The position numbers and the translations under genes were made by a program. Shown in pieces: positions 7,420 to 16,048 of a stretch of DNA of 36,330 bases. The first letter of the stretch is position 1. Each line of letters starts with the position of its first letter. Below the pieces are notes generated by a model that was not told where the DNA came from, made no database searches, and worked only from the letters and a program-made list of their open reading frames with translations. Source of the DNA: an uncultured Pseudomonadota bacterium (GTDB lineage Bacteria > Pseudomonadota > Gammaproteobacteria > Methylococcales > Methylomonadaceae); the NCBI GenBank assembly GCA_903848905.1, contig CAINHP010000108.1:1-36330 (forward strand), written 5' to 3'.

Positions 7420-8893
7420 ATTTTTCAGGCACTGACGCCGCAATAAACGCGCTATCTGGTGCATCCCCCACTTTATCTAGTGCCGTTAATAATGGCGCAT
7501 CATAACCGTAAATATCATCATAAAAAGCCAATACATCCTTTTTTTCATAAAAAGCAGTACTGTAGAAAAATAATACCGGAATGACTGTTTTTAAACTCGT
7601 TTGATGATGCACACTACTATCCAAGTTATTTGCAATACGCTCTTGCGTCCATCCCTCTTGCATCCCGAGTACAAACCGTGCTAGTTCATCAGGATGTTGA
7701 ACACGAACACACCCGTGACTAAAATCACGTCTTGAACGACTAAACAGGGATTTTGATGGCGTATCATGTAAATAAACACCATAAGGATTCGGGAAAATAA
7801 ATTTCAGTTTTCCCAGTGCATTTTTACCACCAGGACGCTGACGGATACGCATTTTGCCATTTTTAAGCGCAACCACTTCCATGTTCTGACCCACTAAATA
7901 ATTTGGATTAGCAGATAATTTAGGCCAAATTTCTTTTTGAAAAATACTCGGCGGAACATTCCAATAAGGCATAAATTCAATATAGCGCATTTCCGCCATC
8001 AACACAGGGGTTTGATTTTTTTGCGCTTTGCCAACCACTACTTTCAAATTAACGGATTGATTATTATCACTATCTACCCCCCATAATTGAAAAGCCGGGA
8101 TATTAACAATAATCGATTTTCCTGAATTCATTTCAGGTAACCAACGTAGTCGCTCCATGGCTAACGAGATTTTTATAATCCGGTTCTGCAAAGTGTATAG
8201 TTTATTTTTTTTATCATGCCCAGTTTGTGTATTTACCACTAATTCACGATAGGTTGCTAAAGCTGAGCGTAGTTGCTGATATTGTTGTAACTTAGGTTCT
8301 GAATTTGAAACAAGTTGTAAAATACTTCCCGTCGTTATTGCTGATTTAATCATATCAGGCAAATTCAGTGTTTTTTGTGTGCGTAGTTTGATACTAAAAT
8401 TTAAACTATGCGGTGCAACGCGTCCATAATGAACATCATGTAAAAAACGTACTAATGAAATAGTGACCGCTGTATCGTATGCCGCCAAATCCGAAGGTGA
8501 ATCTTGTTGATGCAACAGAATCAGTGGAAATTTTTGTTTTAATAGACTTAGTGAATAATCTTCAGGATTTAATCCTTCTGCAGCCGCATTCGATAAAATA
8601 GCAAAGACCTCCCCTACATTTTTTTCAGTTTGCGCATTATTTAACCAAAGCAGTTCATTATTGTTATTTTTATAGAGCGATTCAACGTCTTCGGCACGAT
8701 ATTCAAAATTAGAGCGTATAAGTAAAGGATTCTTTTTTGTCGTGAGAATAGTATTGATTTCTTGATTAACAGTGGACGCGGAAAAAAAAATATCTTCTGC
8801 ATGCGCTACCAAATTAAAGGATACGCCAGCAGAAAAAATATAACTCAATAAAATAGGTTTCAAGAAAAAGCGCGTAACAAGAAAATGTGACAT
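7328..8893 (-). CDS. YcbB/LdtD-type L,D-transpeptidase lacking the PG-binding domain
   Basis: This 521-residue periplasmic enzyme should form 3-3 cross-links in peptidoglycan. A signal peptide (cleavage near LVAHA) is followed by the scaffold domain (about 60-220) and the catalytic YkuD domain (about 260-410). The latter carries YLHDTPSKSLF and SHGCVRV, with Cys395 as nucleophile. MERLRWLP and PYWNVPPSIFQKEIWPKL are hallmarks of the YcbB branch. In YcbB proteins a PG_binding_1 module normally separates YQQLRSALATYRELV from IKISLAMERLRWL; here only about 17 polar residues remain. E. coli YcbB is about 615 residues. The C-terminal tail (about 470-521) is acidic and proline-rich, and its final codons lie antisense to comF. 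Confidence 0.88.
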   Translation of the reverse strand: MSHFLVTRFFLKPILLSYIFSAGVSFNLVAHAEDIFFSASTVNQEINTILTTKKNPLLIRSNFEYRAEDVESLYKNNNNELLWLNNAQTEKNVGEVFAILSNAAAEGLNPEDYSLSLLKQKFPLILLHQQDSPSDLAAYDTAVTISLVRFLHDVHYGRVAPHSLNFSIKLRTQKTLNLPDMIKSAITTGSILQLVSNSEPKLQQYQQLRSALATYRELVVNTQTGHDKKNKLYTLQNRIIKISLAMERLRWLPEMNSGKSIIVNIPAFQLWGVDSDNNQSVNLKVVVGKAQKNQTPVLMAEMRYIEFMPYWNVPPSIFQKEIWPKLSANPNYLVGQNMEVVALKNGKMRIRQRPGGKNALGKLKFIFPNPYGVYLHDTPSKSLFSRSRRDFSHGCVRVQHPDELARFVLGMQEGWTQERIANNLDSSVHHQTSLKTVIPVLFFYSTAFYEKKDVLAFYDDIYGYDAPLLTALDKVGDAPDSAFIAASVPEKFNEPLSTPILEPDDSQLFSEPSITLEPLSP

Positions 8894-8910
8894 CTATTAA
8901 AAGGCTCGTA

Positions 8911-8940
8911 TTAATATCAAAATCGACAAAAATTTGTCAA
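8911..8940 (-). promoter_or_regulatory. Candidate promoter of the L,D-transpeptidase gene, with dyad
   Basis: On the minus strand TTGACA (8935-8940), an 18-bp spacer and TATTAA (8911-8916) form a plausible sigma70 promoter just before the ATG at 8893. GACAAA/TTTGTC arms (8925-8938) form a small dyad next to the -35, a possible operator. Confidence 0.4.
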
Positions 8941-8977
8941 TAAAATTGATCGGTATCTTACCATTAGTCTATTCATT

Positions 8978-9217
8978 TCATTGACTGGAATTTTCAGAAT
9001 TCCGCCATTCATAGATTTCAACCAGCGTACTGTCGCATTTACAACACCCCGTACCACATTCGTTCGTTGCGGATTTTTTAGCCACTTTACCTTTATCAAC
9101 TAAAAGGGAAAGCATGCCGCGCAACGCATCCGCATCTACGTCAAAACGGATCATTAAATCACGCAGCGTTACGCTACGATGAATTTTTATATGTTGCCGA
9201 ACATCAGAGAGAATCAT
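8978..9217 (-). CDS. feoC: FeoC-like [Fe-S]-dependent winged-helix protein
   Basis: This 79-residue protein has a small winged-helix start (MILSDVRQHIKIHRSVTLRDLMIRFDVDADALRGML) and a cysteine cluster, Cys54, Cys58, Cys59 and Cys61 in ECGTGCCKC. That is the FeoC layout. FeoC associates with FeoB; in Klebsiella it protects FeoB from proteolysis, and its cysteines can bind an Fe-S cluster, so it may report oxygen or iron status. It overlaps feoB by 4 bp and is the last gene of feoABC. FeoC belongs to gammaproteobacterial feo operons, which supports the taxonomic call. Confidence 0.85.
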   Translation of the reverse strand: MILSDVRQHIKIHRSVTLRDLMIRFDVDADALRGMLSLLVDKGKVAKKSATNECGTGCCKCDSTLVEIYEWRNSENSSQ

Positions 9218-11523
9218 GCCATTTGCGCCTCATGCCGCCCTTTTTGCCACAAAATTAAAATTACCAACAGGAAAATGCCTCCTAGCGTTAAAACCCATAA
9301 TAGGGTGTTTTCGGGATGAGATTCAAACGTGGCAATTTGATAAAAAAGTGTCGCTGTGAAATACGCTAAGCTGGTTGTCCAAATAGCCGTAAATGTAGCC
9401 CATCCGGCTGAAGTTTCTCTATAAATCGCTGCCGTTGCGGCAACACATGGCGAGTAAAGTAAAATAAATAATAAATAGGCAAATGCCCCTGCCTGACCAT
9501 CAAAACTATGCTGCATGGCCCTAAAAGTTGCAGTGTTGACATTTTGTTTGCTTGCCGAAGTTTGCTCGTCATTTAATGCGCCAATATTTAACCCGAGTGG
9601 ATCTAAAAGTCGATTGGTCACATCACTTAAATTTTGGGGAATCGTTAACGCCGCTTGTTTTAAACTCTCCTCTAAATCGAAAGGCGGTTTTTCAACTACT
9701 TCCAAGGGCATGTCTAACTGGCCATAAAGCGCATCAAGCGTCCCAACTACAGCCTCTTTTGCCAAAACACCTGTAAAAATTCCCACAGTTGCCACCCAAT
9801 TATCTTCACGAATCCCCATCGGCTCAAATACAAACGTTAAACTGCGTCCTATGTGACTCAATACGGATTGATTGGTATTTTCACGCCCAAAACTGCCATC
9901 CGTCCCTAGCGCGTTAAGAAAATTTAAAATAAGTACCATCGGGACAATGACTCTGCCTGCGTTTAAAATGAACGATTTTAGGCGATCTCCTGTGCGAATA
10001 AATATCCCTTGCAGCGTGGGCAAATGATACGTAGGTAATTCCATAATAAAAGGCGTCGTTTCACCTTTAAAAAGTGTGTGCCTCATAATTAGCCCAGTTA
10101 AAACAGCCACGCCAATTCCAAGAAGATACAGTCCAAAAACAATGTTTTGACCGTTAATGGGGAAAAATGCGGCAGCAAACAAAGCATACACAGGTAAACG
10201 TGCACCACACGACATAAACGGATTCATTAAATTGGTTAAAATGCGGTCACGTGGATTTTCAAGTGTACGCGTCGCCATAATCGCCGGCACATTACATCCA
10301 AAGCCCACAATCATGGGCACAAACGCTTTACCGGGCAGCCCTAAAAAACGCATAAAACGATCCATGACAAAAGCCGCACGCGCCATATATCCGGAATCTT
10401 CAAGCATAGAAAGAAATAAAAATAAAAATCCAACTATAGGAATGAAGGTCGCCACAACTTGCATACCGCTACCAATGCCTTGCGTGAGCACAACATTTAG
10501 CCAACTTGGACAATTAACCGCATTTAGCCAAGCACCTAAACCATCAATGAGAAACGCACCCACCACTTGCTCAAAAAAATCAACAAAAGCACTACCAATG
10601 TTAATCGTAAATAAAAACATGACATACATCACAAGTAAAAAAATCGGTATGCCTAAAAAACGATTCAGTACAATCCGATCTATCTTTTCACTGGTATGGC
10701 GACTCACTTCATTGAGTTTACAAACGACTTGTTTGACCAATTGATTGACAAATTCATAACGCCCGTCAGCGACAAGAATATCAATTTCATCATCGGTTTC
10801 ATCTTCAATTTGTTGTTGAAACTGCGTAGCAAGCTTGCAAAATTCAACGCCTGCTATACGTTGCGCAAGCGTATCATTTTCAAGCAAACGTAGCGTTAGC
10901 CAACGTGCATCACAGGGATATTGTTGCGCAATTACATTTAATTTGGGTTGCAGCTGTGCGATAGTATTTTCGAGCTGCACAATATAGGGAATCGTAATAG
11001 TTGGAATAACTTGATGAACAGCAGATTGATTAATCGCTGTTTTTAGCGTAGAAATACCTTGCTTTGTTGCTGCTGAAATCGCAATGACAGGACAGCCTAA
11101 TTGTGCTGACATAGCATCAATGTCAATTTTGATACCCCGTCGTTTAACGGCATCCATCATATTTAACACAAGTATCATCGGAACGCGCATTTCAATGAGC
11201 TGCGAAGTTAAATATAAATTCCGCTCAATATTGGATGCGTCAACAATATTGATAATTAAATCGGCTTCGCGTGTCGCAACATAATCACGGGCAATTTTTT
11301 CATCCAATGATACTTGATCGTCTGACGATTCAAGCGAATAGGTTCCTGGTAAATCAACGCACTGAACTTGTTTGCCTCCAAACGTATATTCACCCGTTTT
11401 TTTCTCAACCGTCACACCTGCCCAATTACCAACATATTGCTTTGAGCCAGTCAGTACGTTAAATAACGTCGTTTTTCCACAATTAGGATTGCCTACAATA
11501 CCGACGACAAACGTATTTTTCAT
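9214..11523 (-). CDS. feoB: Ferrous iron transporter FeoB
   Basis: This 769-residue inner-membrane protein imports Fe2+. The N-terminal G domain has GNPNCGKTTLFN (G1, residues 11-22), DLPGTYS (G3) and NMMD (G4), followed by the helical GDI-like region. The C-terminal half holds two Gate domains, visible in VGFGCNVPAIMATRTL and GVLAKEAVVGTL with their conserved cysteine and surrounding helices, and ends in a hydrophobic helix and basic tail. The length is normal for the family. ATG overlaps the feoA stop and TGA overlaps the feoC start, by 4 bp each, so the three proteins are translationally coupled. Control is by the Fur box upstream of feoA. Confidence 0.97.
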   Translation of the reverse strand: MKNTFVVGIVGNPNCGKTTLFNVLTGSKQYVGNWAGVTVEKKTGEYTFGGKQVQCVDLPGTYSLESSDDQVSLDEKIARDYVATREADLIINIVDASNIERNLYLTSQLIEMRVPMILVLNMMDAVKRRGIKIDIDAMSAQLGCPVIAISAATKQGISTLKTAINQSAVHQVIPTITIPYIVQLENTIAQLQPKLNVIAQQYPCDARWLTLRLLENDTLAQRIAGVEFCKLATQFQQQIEDETDDEIDILVADGRYEFVNQLVKQVVCKLNEVSRHTSEKIDRIVLNRFLGIPIFLLVMYVMFLFTINIGSAFVDFFEQVVGAFLIDGLGAWLNAVNCPSWLNVVLTQGIGSGMQVVATFIPIVGFLFLFLSMLEDSGYMARAAFVMDRFMRFLGLPGKAFVPMIVGFGCNVPAIMATRTLENPRDRILTNLMNPFMSCGARLPVYALFAAAFFPINGQNIVFGLYLLGIGVAVLTGLIMRHTLFKGETTPFIMELPTYHLPTLQGIFIRTGDRLKSFILNAGRVIVPMVLILNFLNALGTDGSFGRENTNQSVLSHIGRSLTFVFEPMGIREDNWVATVGIFTGVLAKEAVVGTLDALYGQLDMPLEVVEKPPFDLEESLKQAALTIPQNLSDVTNRLLDPLGLNIGALNDEQTSASKQNVNTATFRAMQHSFDGQAGAFAYLLFILLYSPCVAATAAIYRETSAGWATFTAIWTTSLAYFTATLFYQIATFESHPENTLLWVLTLGGIFLLVILILWQKGRHEAQMA

Positions 11524-11756
11524 TGCACTAATTCCGTTAAGACAAACGCCGCCTCATCTTTGCGCAATGTGAGCGAAAAACCACGTAATTTAATTTCAAT
11601 AGGATCACCTAATGGTGCAAACCGCGTAATTTTAAATTCTGTTCCCCGGGTGAGCCCCATCGCAAGCAATCGTTTACGATAAGCTTTGCCTGCTGTATCA
11701 AAACCCACAATAATTCCCGTATCACCAACAGCAAGATTTTTTAAACTTGTGGACAT
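11520..11756 (-). CDS. feoA: FeoA, cytoplasmic partner of FeoB
   Basis: This 78-residue SH3-like protein shows the FeoA pattern: LAVGDTGIIVGFDTAGKAYRKRLLAMGLTRGTEF, then APLGDPIEIKLRGFSLTLRKDEAAFV. FeoA is needed for full FeoB activity and may bind its G domain. An AGGTGA ribosome site lies about 4 nt before the ATG. It is the first gene of feoABC; the Fur box and promoter lie in the 115-bp gap after queA. Confidence 0.95.
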   Translation of the reverse strand: MSTSLKNLAVGDTGIIVGFDTAGKAYRKRLLAMGLTRGTEFKITRFAPLGDPIEIKLRGFSLTLRKDEAAFVLTELVQ

Positions 11757-11804
11757 GAATTCACCTATAAAAAGCTAATTACATCAAGAATTGATTTTCT
11801 AATT

Positions 11805-11823
11805 AATAATCATTCTCATTACG
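11805..11823 (-). promoter_or_regulatory. Fur box upstream of feoABC
   Basis: The minus strand reads CGTAATGAGAATGATTATT. It matches the 19-bp Fur consensus GATAATGATAATCATTATC at 14 positions, including 13 of the central 15. It lies about 50 bp before feoA and just downstream of the putative -10, over the expected start of transcription, so Fe-Fur would repress. Confidence 0.8.
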
Positions 11824-11827
11824 ATGT

Positions 11828-11856
11828 ACTATAACATATTTATTTAATGTTGTTCA
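11828..11856 (-). promoter_or_regulatory. Candidate feoA promoter
   Basis: On the minus strand TGAACA (11851-11856), a 17-bp spacer and TATAGT (11828-11833) form a -35/-10 pair. The -10 is five bases upstream of the Fur box, which is the geometry expected for direct repression. Confidence 0.5.
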
Positions 11857-11871
11857 CTGAGAAATAGTAAT

Positions 11872-12894
11872 TTATAAACCAATAGTCATAGCATCACCAT
11901 AACTAAAGAATCGATACTGTTTTTCGATGGCGTGTTGATAAGCACTCATCACATCATCATATGTTGAGAAAGCGGATACAAGCATCAGTAAAGTAGATTC
12001 GGGTAAATGAAAGTTCGTCAACATGGCGTCGACCGATTTAAATTCATAGCCAGGTACAATAAATAAATTCGTGTCGCCACAACTTGCTTGAAGGGTTCCT
12101 GAGCGAGAAGCTGATTCCAGTGCACGAACCGCTGTTGTCCCAATAGCAATGACGCGACCTCCTCGTTTTCGCGTTGCATTCACCGCATCAACGATTTCTT
12201 GCGAAACAGAAAAATACTCTTTGTGCATTAAATGCTCAGACAGATTCTCAACACGAACGGGTTGAAAAGTCCCGCTCCCTACATGTAGCGTCACAAATAC
12301 ACGCTCGATACCTTTGGCCGCGATTTTATCCAACATTTCTTCATCGAAATGCAAACCCGCCGTTGGCGCGGCAACTGCGCCCGATTGCATGGCAAAAACA
12401 GTTTGATAGCGCGTTAAATCACTTTCGTCATCTCCTCGTTTTATATAAGGTGGTAGTGGCATATGCCCAATCTCTGCAAGAATATCCAGTACTGAATTTT
12501 CACCATTAAACGATAAATAAAACAAATTCTCTTCTCTTCGAAGCACTTCACAAGAGTAATCTTTATCTAAAGCGATAATTGCACCCGCTTTAGGTGATTT
12601 GCTTGACCGAATATGCGCTAGTGCTTGTTTATCATTTAACACTCGCTCAATTAATATTTCGATTTTACCGCCTGTTGATTTTGCACCGAATAATCTCGCG
12701 GCAATCACCTTTGTATTATTAAAAACCAATAAATCATTGGGTAAAATTAAATCAATAAAATCTGTAAATTGACCATCTCTGATATCCCCTGTTTGACGAT
12801 TCAGCATAAGCAAACGACTCGCCGTTCGTTGCGGCAGTGGCGCTTGTGCAATCAAATTTTCAGGTAAAAAATAATTAAAATCACTTTTTTTCAT
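11872..12894 (-). CDS. queA: tRNA preQ1(34) S-adenosylmethionine ribosyltransferase-isomerase
   Basis: This 340-residue enzyme adds the ribosyl part of SAM to 7-aminomethyl-7-deazaguanine at tRNA position 34, making epoxyqueuosine. Family blocks are clear: MKKSDFNYFLPENLIAQ at the start, VFNNTKVIAARLFG, AAPTAGLHFDEEML, VTLHVGSGTFQPVR and NFHLPESTLLMLVSAF. Length is normal. The expected partner tgt is not next to it; feoABC follows downstream and yggU lies upstream. The ATG follows directly on the U-tract of the yggU terminator and has no visible Shine-Dalgarno, so initiation may be weak or leaderless-like. Confidence 0.95.
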   Translation of the reverse strand: MKKSDFNYFLPENLIAQAPLPQRTASRLLMLNRQTGDIRDGQFTDFIDLILPNDLLVFNNTKVIAARLFGAKSTGGKIEILIERVLNDKQALAHIRSSKSPKAGAIIALDKDYSCEVLRREENLFYLSFNGENSVLDILAEIGHMPLPPYIKRGDDESDLTRYQTVFAMQSGAVAAPTAGLHFDEEMLDKIAAKGIERVFVTLHVGSGTFQPVRVENLSEHLMHKEYFSVSQEIVDAVNATRKRGGRVIAIGTTAVRALESASRSGTLQASCGDTNLFIVPGYEFKSVDAMLTNFHLPESTLLMLVSAFSTYDDVMSAYQHAIEKQYRFFSYGDAMTIGL

Positions 12895-12899
12895 GTTGT

Positions 12900-12927
12900 A
12901 AAAATAAAAAATCCCCTTTTATGGGGA
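12900..12927 (-). terminator. Rho-independent terminator after yggU
   Basis: Read on the minus strand, TCCCC and GGGGA pair around a 6-nt loop (stem 12912-12927) and are followed by TTTTTTATTTTT. It lies 24 bp beyond the yggU stop and ends only 5 bp before the queA ATG. It closes the mtdB-glycerate kinase-proC-yggT-yggU run. Confidence 0.8.
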
Positions 12928-12951
12928 ATAAATAAGAAAATGAGAAACTGT

Positions 12952-13245
12952 TTATTGAATATTTAAACACGCTGGAAATTCAAGCGGCTCTTTTATGGCT
13001 ACCCGTTTATCACGGCCGCTTTCACCAGTTAGTAGTGAACAGGCTGATTGCTTTACACCAAATTCACCAGCAATAAACTTAAGTAAATATTGATTCGCTT
13101 TACCATCAATGGGCGGGGCTTTAATCCGCAATTTTAATCGCTCACCATGAAGCCCCGCCCATTCATCTTTACTGGCTTTGGGTTGAACGTGCAAACTTAA
13201 AATAAGCACATTTCCCGATTCCTGCCACTGATAACCTGTCCTCAT
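12952..13245 (-). CDS. yggU: YggU/DUF167 family protein
   Basis: This 97-residue protein shows the DUF167 signature LKLRIKAPPIDGKANQYLLKFIA followed by LLTGESGRDKRVAI. It is a small soluble alpha/beta protein found across bacteria and eukaryotes, and its function is not defined. Its ATG shares one base with the yggT stop (TAATG), so translation is probably coupled. The proC-yggT-yggU order is the common gammaproteobacterial one. Confidence 0.88.
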   Translation of the reverse strand: MRTGYQWQESGNVLILSLHVQPKASKDEWAGLHGERLKLRIKAPPIDGKANQYLLKFIAGEFGVKQSACSLLTGESGRDKRVAIKEPLEFPACLNIQ

Positions 13246-13841
13246 TAACCAATCAAACTGGCCAATTGATAAAGTGGTGGCAAAAGTAACATTTCAGCCA
13301 GTTGCAAACCCATTAACGCTAAAACGATCGATAAATCCAGTCCGCCTAAATTGGGTAGCATCGCGCGAAAAATGCGCAACATCGGCTCGGTTAAACTGTA
13401 AAGCAGGCGCGAAATATCATTGTATCCGCCTTGATCAAACCAACTTAAGAGAGCGCGTGCAAAAACAGCGTAAAAAAGCACATCCAAAAGTAAGGCAATC
13501 AACTGTGCAAATACAGTTAAGATTAGACCGCCAATATTAAATGCACTAAATGACATAGTCCCTTGCACATAACCTAATGTCACATCAGCGAGCAACTGCA
13601 ATACAAAAACTAAAACCAAAGAAGCTGTATCAATATTGCCAATCGCAGGTATAAAACGACGTAGTATTTTTAATGGCGGATGCGTGATTGTAATTAAAAA
13701 CTTTGAAATTGGATTGCGAAAATCCGCACGACACCATTGCAGTAAAAATCGCAAAAATACAGCAATAATGTAAAACGAGAAAACACTGTCTAAAATAAAA
13801 ACGACTGGATTGGTAAAGTAATTCATTCCCATACTATTCAC
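13245..13841 (-). CDS. yggT: YggT family integral membrane protein
   Basis: This 198-residue protein contains two tandem YGGT units. Each has a hydrophobic helix, an arginine-containing turn and a PLxxLRxFIPxxGxxD-like segment: NPISKFLITITHPPLKILRR, and LTEPMLRIFRAMLPNLGGLD. The double-unit form is typical of gammaproteobacteria. The family is linked to osmotic tolerance and, in some bacteria, cell division; no reaction is known. The start is probably the GTG at 13841, which overlaps the proC stop as GTGA; in-frame ATGs at 13832 and 13826 are alternatives. Confidence 0.9.
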   Translation of the reverse strand: MNSMGMNYFTNPVVFILDSVFSFYIIAVFLRFLLQWCRADFRNPISKFLITITHPPLKILRRFIPAIGNIDTASLVLVFVLQLLADVTLGYVQGTMSFSAFNIGGLILTVFAQLIALLLDVLFYAVFARALLSWFDQGGYNDISRLLYSLTEPMLRIFRAMLPNLGGLDLSIVLALMGLQLAEMLLLPPLYQLASLIG

Positions 13842-14659
13842 ACTTCTTGTTTTGAAAGTTCAACCGAGCGATCACGCGCGGCATGGAGTGCTTTTGACAC
13901 AAGCGCTTCAAAACCTCCCTCTTGGAAAGTTTCGATGGCTTTTTGCGTGGTGCCATTAGGCGATGTAACACGTTGTCGCAATGTTTGTGGTGACTCTTGC
14001 GATTCGAGTGCGATTTTTGCTGCACCAAGTGCTGTTTGTTGAACTAATAACTGCGCCGTTTCGGCATTGAGTCCTAATTCGATAGCTGTTTTTTCCATTA
14101 CTTCCATAAGGAGAAAAAAATACGCTGGACCGCTTCCAGAAACTGCTGTTACTGCATCAAGTTCGCTTTCGGTCTGTACCCATAAAGCAATTCCCACTGC
14201 ACGTAAAATATTTTCAGCCAGATCACGCTGTGGATCCGATACATTCATATTGGCATGAAGACCAGTTGCCCCAGTAAGCACTAATGCAGGGGTATTTGGC
14301 ATGCAACGAACAATGGCAATATTCTCACCTAACCATACGCTTAAACTGGCTTGTGACACACCTGCTGCGATAGAAACCACTAATGGTCTACGTTCTTCAA
14401 TGGTCTCTGCAATATGTTTAGAGACACCTTTTAAAATTTGCGGCTTAACGGCTAATACAACAACATCGACTAAGCGAGCAAGCTCATTATTATCGCTAGA
14501 CGTATTGACACCAAATTGCTGAGATAGGAACGCAAGCGTATCAGGATTGGTATCTGAAACCCAAATTAGTTTAGGTGGATGGCCACTGGCAATTAAGCCG
14601 TTAAGTAAGCTACTTGCCATATTACCGCCACCAATAAAGCCAATTTTTTGTGTATTCAT
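13838..14659 (-). CDS. proC: Pyrroline-5-carboxylate reductase
   Basis: This 273-residue enzyme reduces pyrroline-5-carboxylate to proline with NAD(P)H in the cytoplasm. The Rossmann start is GFIGGGNMASSLLNGL. The MPNTPA motif and the C-terminal dimerisation and substrate helices (AVSGSGPAYFFLLMEVM, RQRVTSPNGTTQKAIE) are intact. Length is normal. The yggS gene that usually precedes proC is missing; glycerate kinase lies 60 bp upstream instead. proC, yggT and yggU are coupled by short overlaps. Confidence 0.96.
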   Translation of the reverse strand: MNTQKIGFIGGGNMASSLLNGLIASGHPPKLIWVSDTNPDTLAFLSQQFGVNTSSDNNELARLVDVVVLAVKPQILKGVSKHIAETIEERRPLVVSIAAGVSQASLSVWLGENIAIVRCMPNTPALVLTGATGLHANMNVSDPQRDLAENILRAVGIALWVQTESELDAVTAVSGSGPAYFFLLMEVMEKTAIELGLNAETAQLLVQQTALGAAKIALESQESPQTLRQRVTSPNGTTQKAIETFQEGGFEALVSKALHAARDRSVELSKQEV

Positions 14660-14719
14660 AATGCTTTTATCACCGCTTTAATCAAAATTTAATTAAGAAT
14701 ATCTATATAAGACGACATT

Positions 14720-16048
14720 TTACGCGTCTAATTCAAACAATAAAATCTGTAAATCTGCTACGTTTGTCCCAGTTGCACCCGTTAATAGTAAATCTCCTGC
14801 TGCTTTAAGTGCACAATAGGAATTATTATCTTTAAGTAAATCCTCCGGACTTAACTGCATTGTGCGGATACGTAAAAGTGTCTTAGCATCAACTATTCCA
14901 CCTGCAGCAGGACTTGTGCCGTCAATACCATCACTGCCACCGCTAAGAAAAATCCATTTTCCATCCAATTTTTGTTCTTCTGCTGAGATGGCAAAAGCCA
15001 GTGCCATTTCTTGATTACGTCCACCACGGCCACTACCACGCAAAGTCACGGTCGTCTCACCACCGGTTAAAAACGCAATCCGTTTTACAGATGAATATTC
15101 TACATAATGAAGCATTTCATTTTTCAACCAATGCACCCACTGCTCTGCAATATCACGTGCTTCACCACATAAAGGATGTTGATACAAAATGACTTGATAC
15201 TTAAGTGATTGCGCAGCCTCTTGCATGGCGTTGACACTCACCATATTACTCCCTATTAAGTAATTAGTGACGTCATCAAAAATAGGGTCATTTATCTTAG
15301 GTGTTTCCGCAATGACACCTTGCTCGCCCTTCGTTAAATGCAATTTGACTGATTCAGGGAGTAAATGCCAAATGTCTTTACTTTTTAAAACACGGATTGC
15401 ATCTGCAAATGTCGTGTTATCGCCCACTGTTGTTCCGCTTGCAATCACGCTTAAATCATCGTCTAGCACATCCGATAAAATTAAAGTGTAACCAGTTGCT
15501 GGGGCAAGAAAATTAACTAATCCCCCACCCTTAATTTGCGATAAATGCTTGCGAACACAATTCATTTCGTGAATGGTTGCGCCACAAGACAATAACAAAT
15601 TGGTAGTGATTATTTTTTCCTCAAGGGTGATACCTTCGACTGGATACGGTATTAACGCTGATCCACCGCCACTGATCAATACGAGTACTAATTCATCCCT
15701 TTTGGCATTTTCTGCCAAAGCAAGAATCCTTCTTGCCGCTTCAAAGCCTTGCTTATCTGGCAATGGATGTGACGCGCCAATCACTTCAACATTTTTTACT
15801 GCGCTTACATTTTCGTAATTCGTCACCGCAAGCGCATCGCCAAGCAATGCTGCTGGAATAATTTCTTGCGCCGCATTGGCCATAGCACATGCCGCTTTAC
15901 CAAAAGCAATGATGTGTATTTTATGATAATTTGAAAACGACATAGGTGACGTTTCAAAATGGCGTTTAACCGCTAAATAGGGATTAGCTGCCGCGATGCC
16001 TGCTTGAAAAATACCCAGCGCGTGTTGACGCAACTCAGCGTTATTCAT
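14720..16048 (-). CDS. Glycerate 2-kinase (MOFRL family)
   Basis: This 442-residue protein has an N-terminal DUF4147 domain (from NPYLAVKRHF, with VLISGGGSALIPYPVEGITLEEK) and a C-terminal MOFRL domain (LTGGETTVTLRGSGRGGRNQEMAL, LSGGSDGIDGTSPAAGGIV). This class phosphorylates D-glycerate to 2-phosphoglycerate with ATP. The same enzyme type (GckA) serves the serine cycle of methylotrophs, while TtuD works in tartrate and hydroxypyruvate breakdown. It overlaps mtdB by 4 bp, which favours a C1-linked role. No hydroxypyruvate reductase, serine-glyoxylate aminotransferase or malate thiokinase genes are visible, so the serine cycle is not shown by this window alone. Confidence 0.9.
   Translation of the reverse strand: MNNAELRQHALGIFQAGIAAANPYLAVKRHFETSPMSFSNYHKIHIIAFGKAACAMANAAQEIIPAALLGDALAVTNYENVSAVKNVEVIGASHPLPDKQGFEAARRILALAENAKRDELVLVLISGGGSALIPYPVEGITLEEKIITTNLLLSCGATIHEMNCVRKHLSQIKGGGLVNFLAPATGYTLILSDVLDDDLSVIASGTTVGDNTTFADAIRVLKSKDIWHLLPESVKLHLTKGEQGVIAETPKINDPIFDDVTNYLIGSNMVSVNAMQEAAQSLKYQVILYQHPLCGEARDIAEQWVHWLKNEMLHYVEYSSVKRIAFLTGGETTVTLRGSGRGGRNQEMALAFAISAEEQKLDGKWIFLSGGSDGIDGTSPAAGGIVDAKTLLRIRTMQLSPEDLLKDNNSYCALKAAGDLLLTGATGTNVADLQILLFELDA

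Noticed and set aside
10157-10744. 195-residue plus-strand ORF
   Set aside because: It lies wholly antisense to feoB, and its lysine/serine/threonine-rich sequence is the expected shadow of membrane-helix codons.
14700-14725. Possible hairpin AGACG...CGTCT at the glycerate kinase stop
   Set aside because: Only a five-base stem without a U-tract; too weak to call a terminator.
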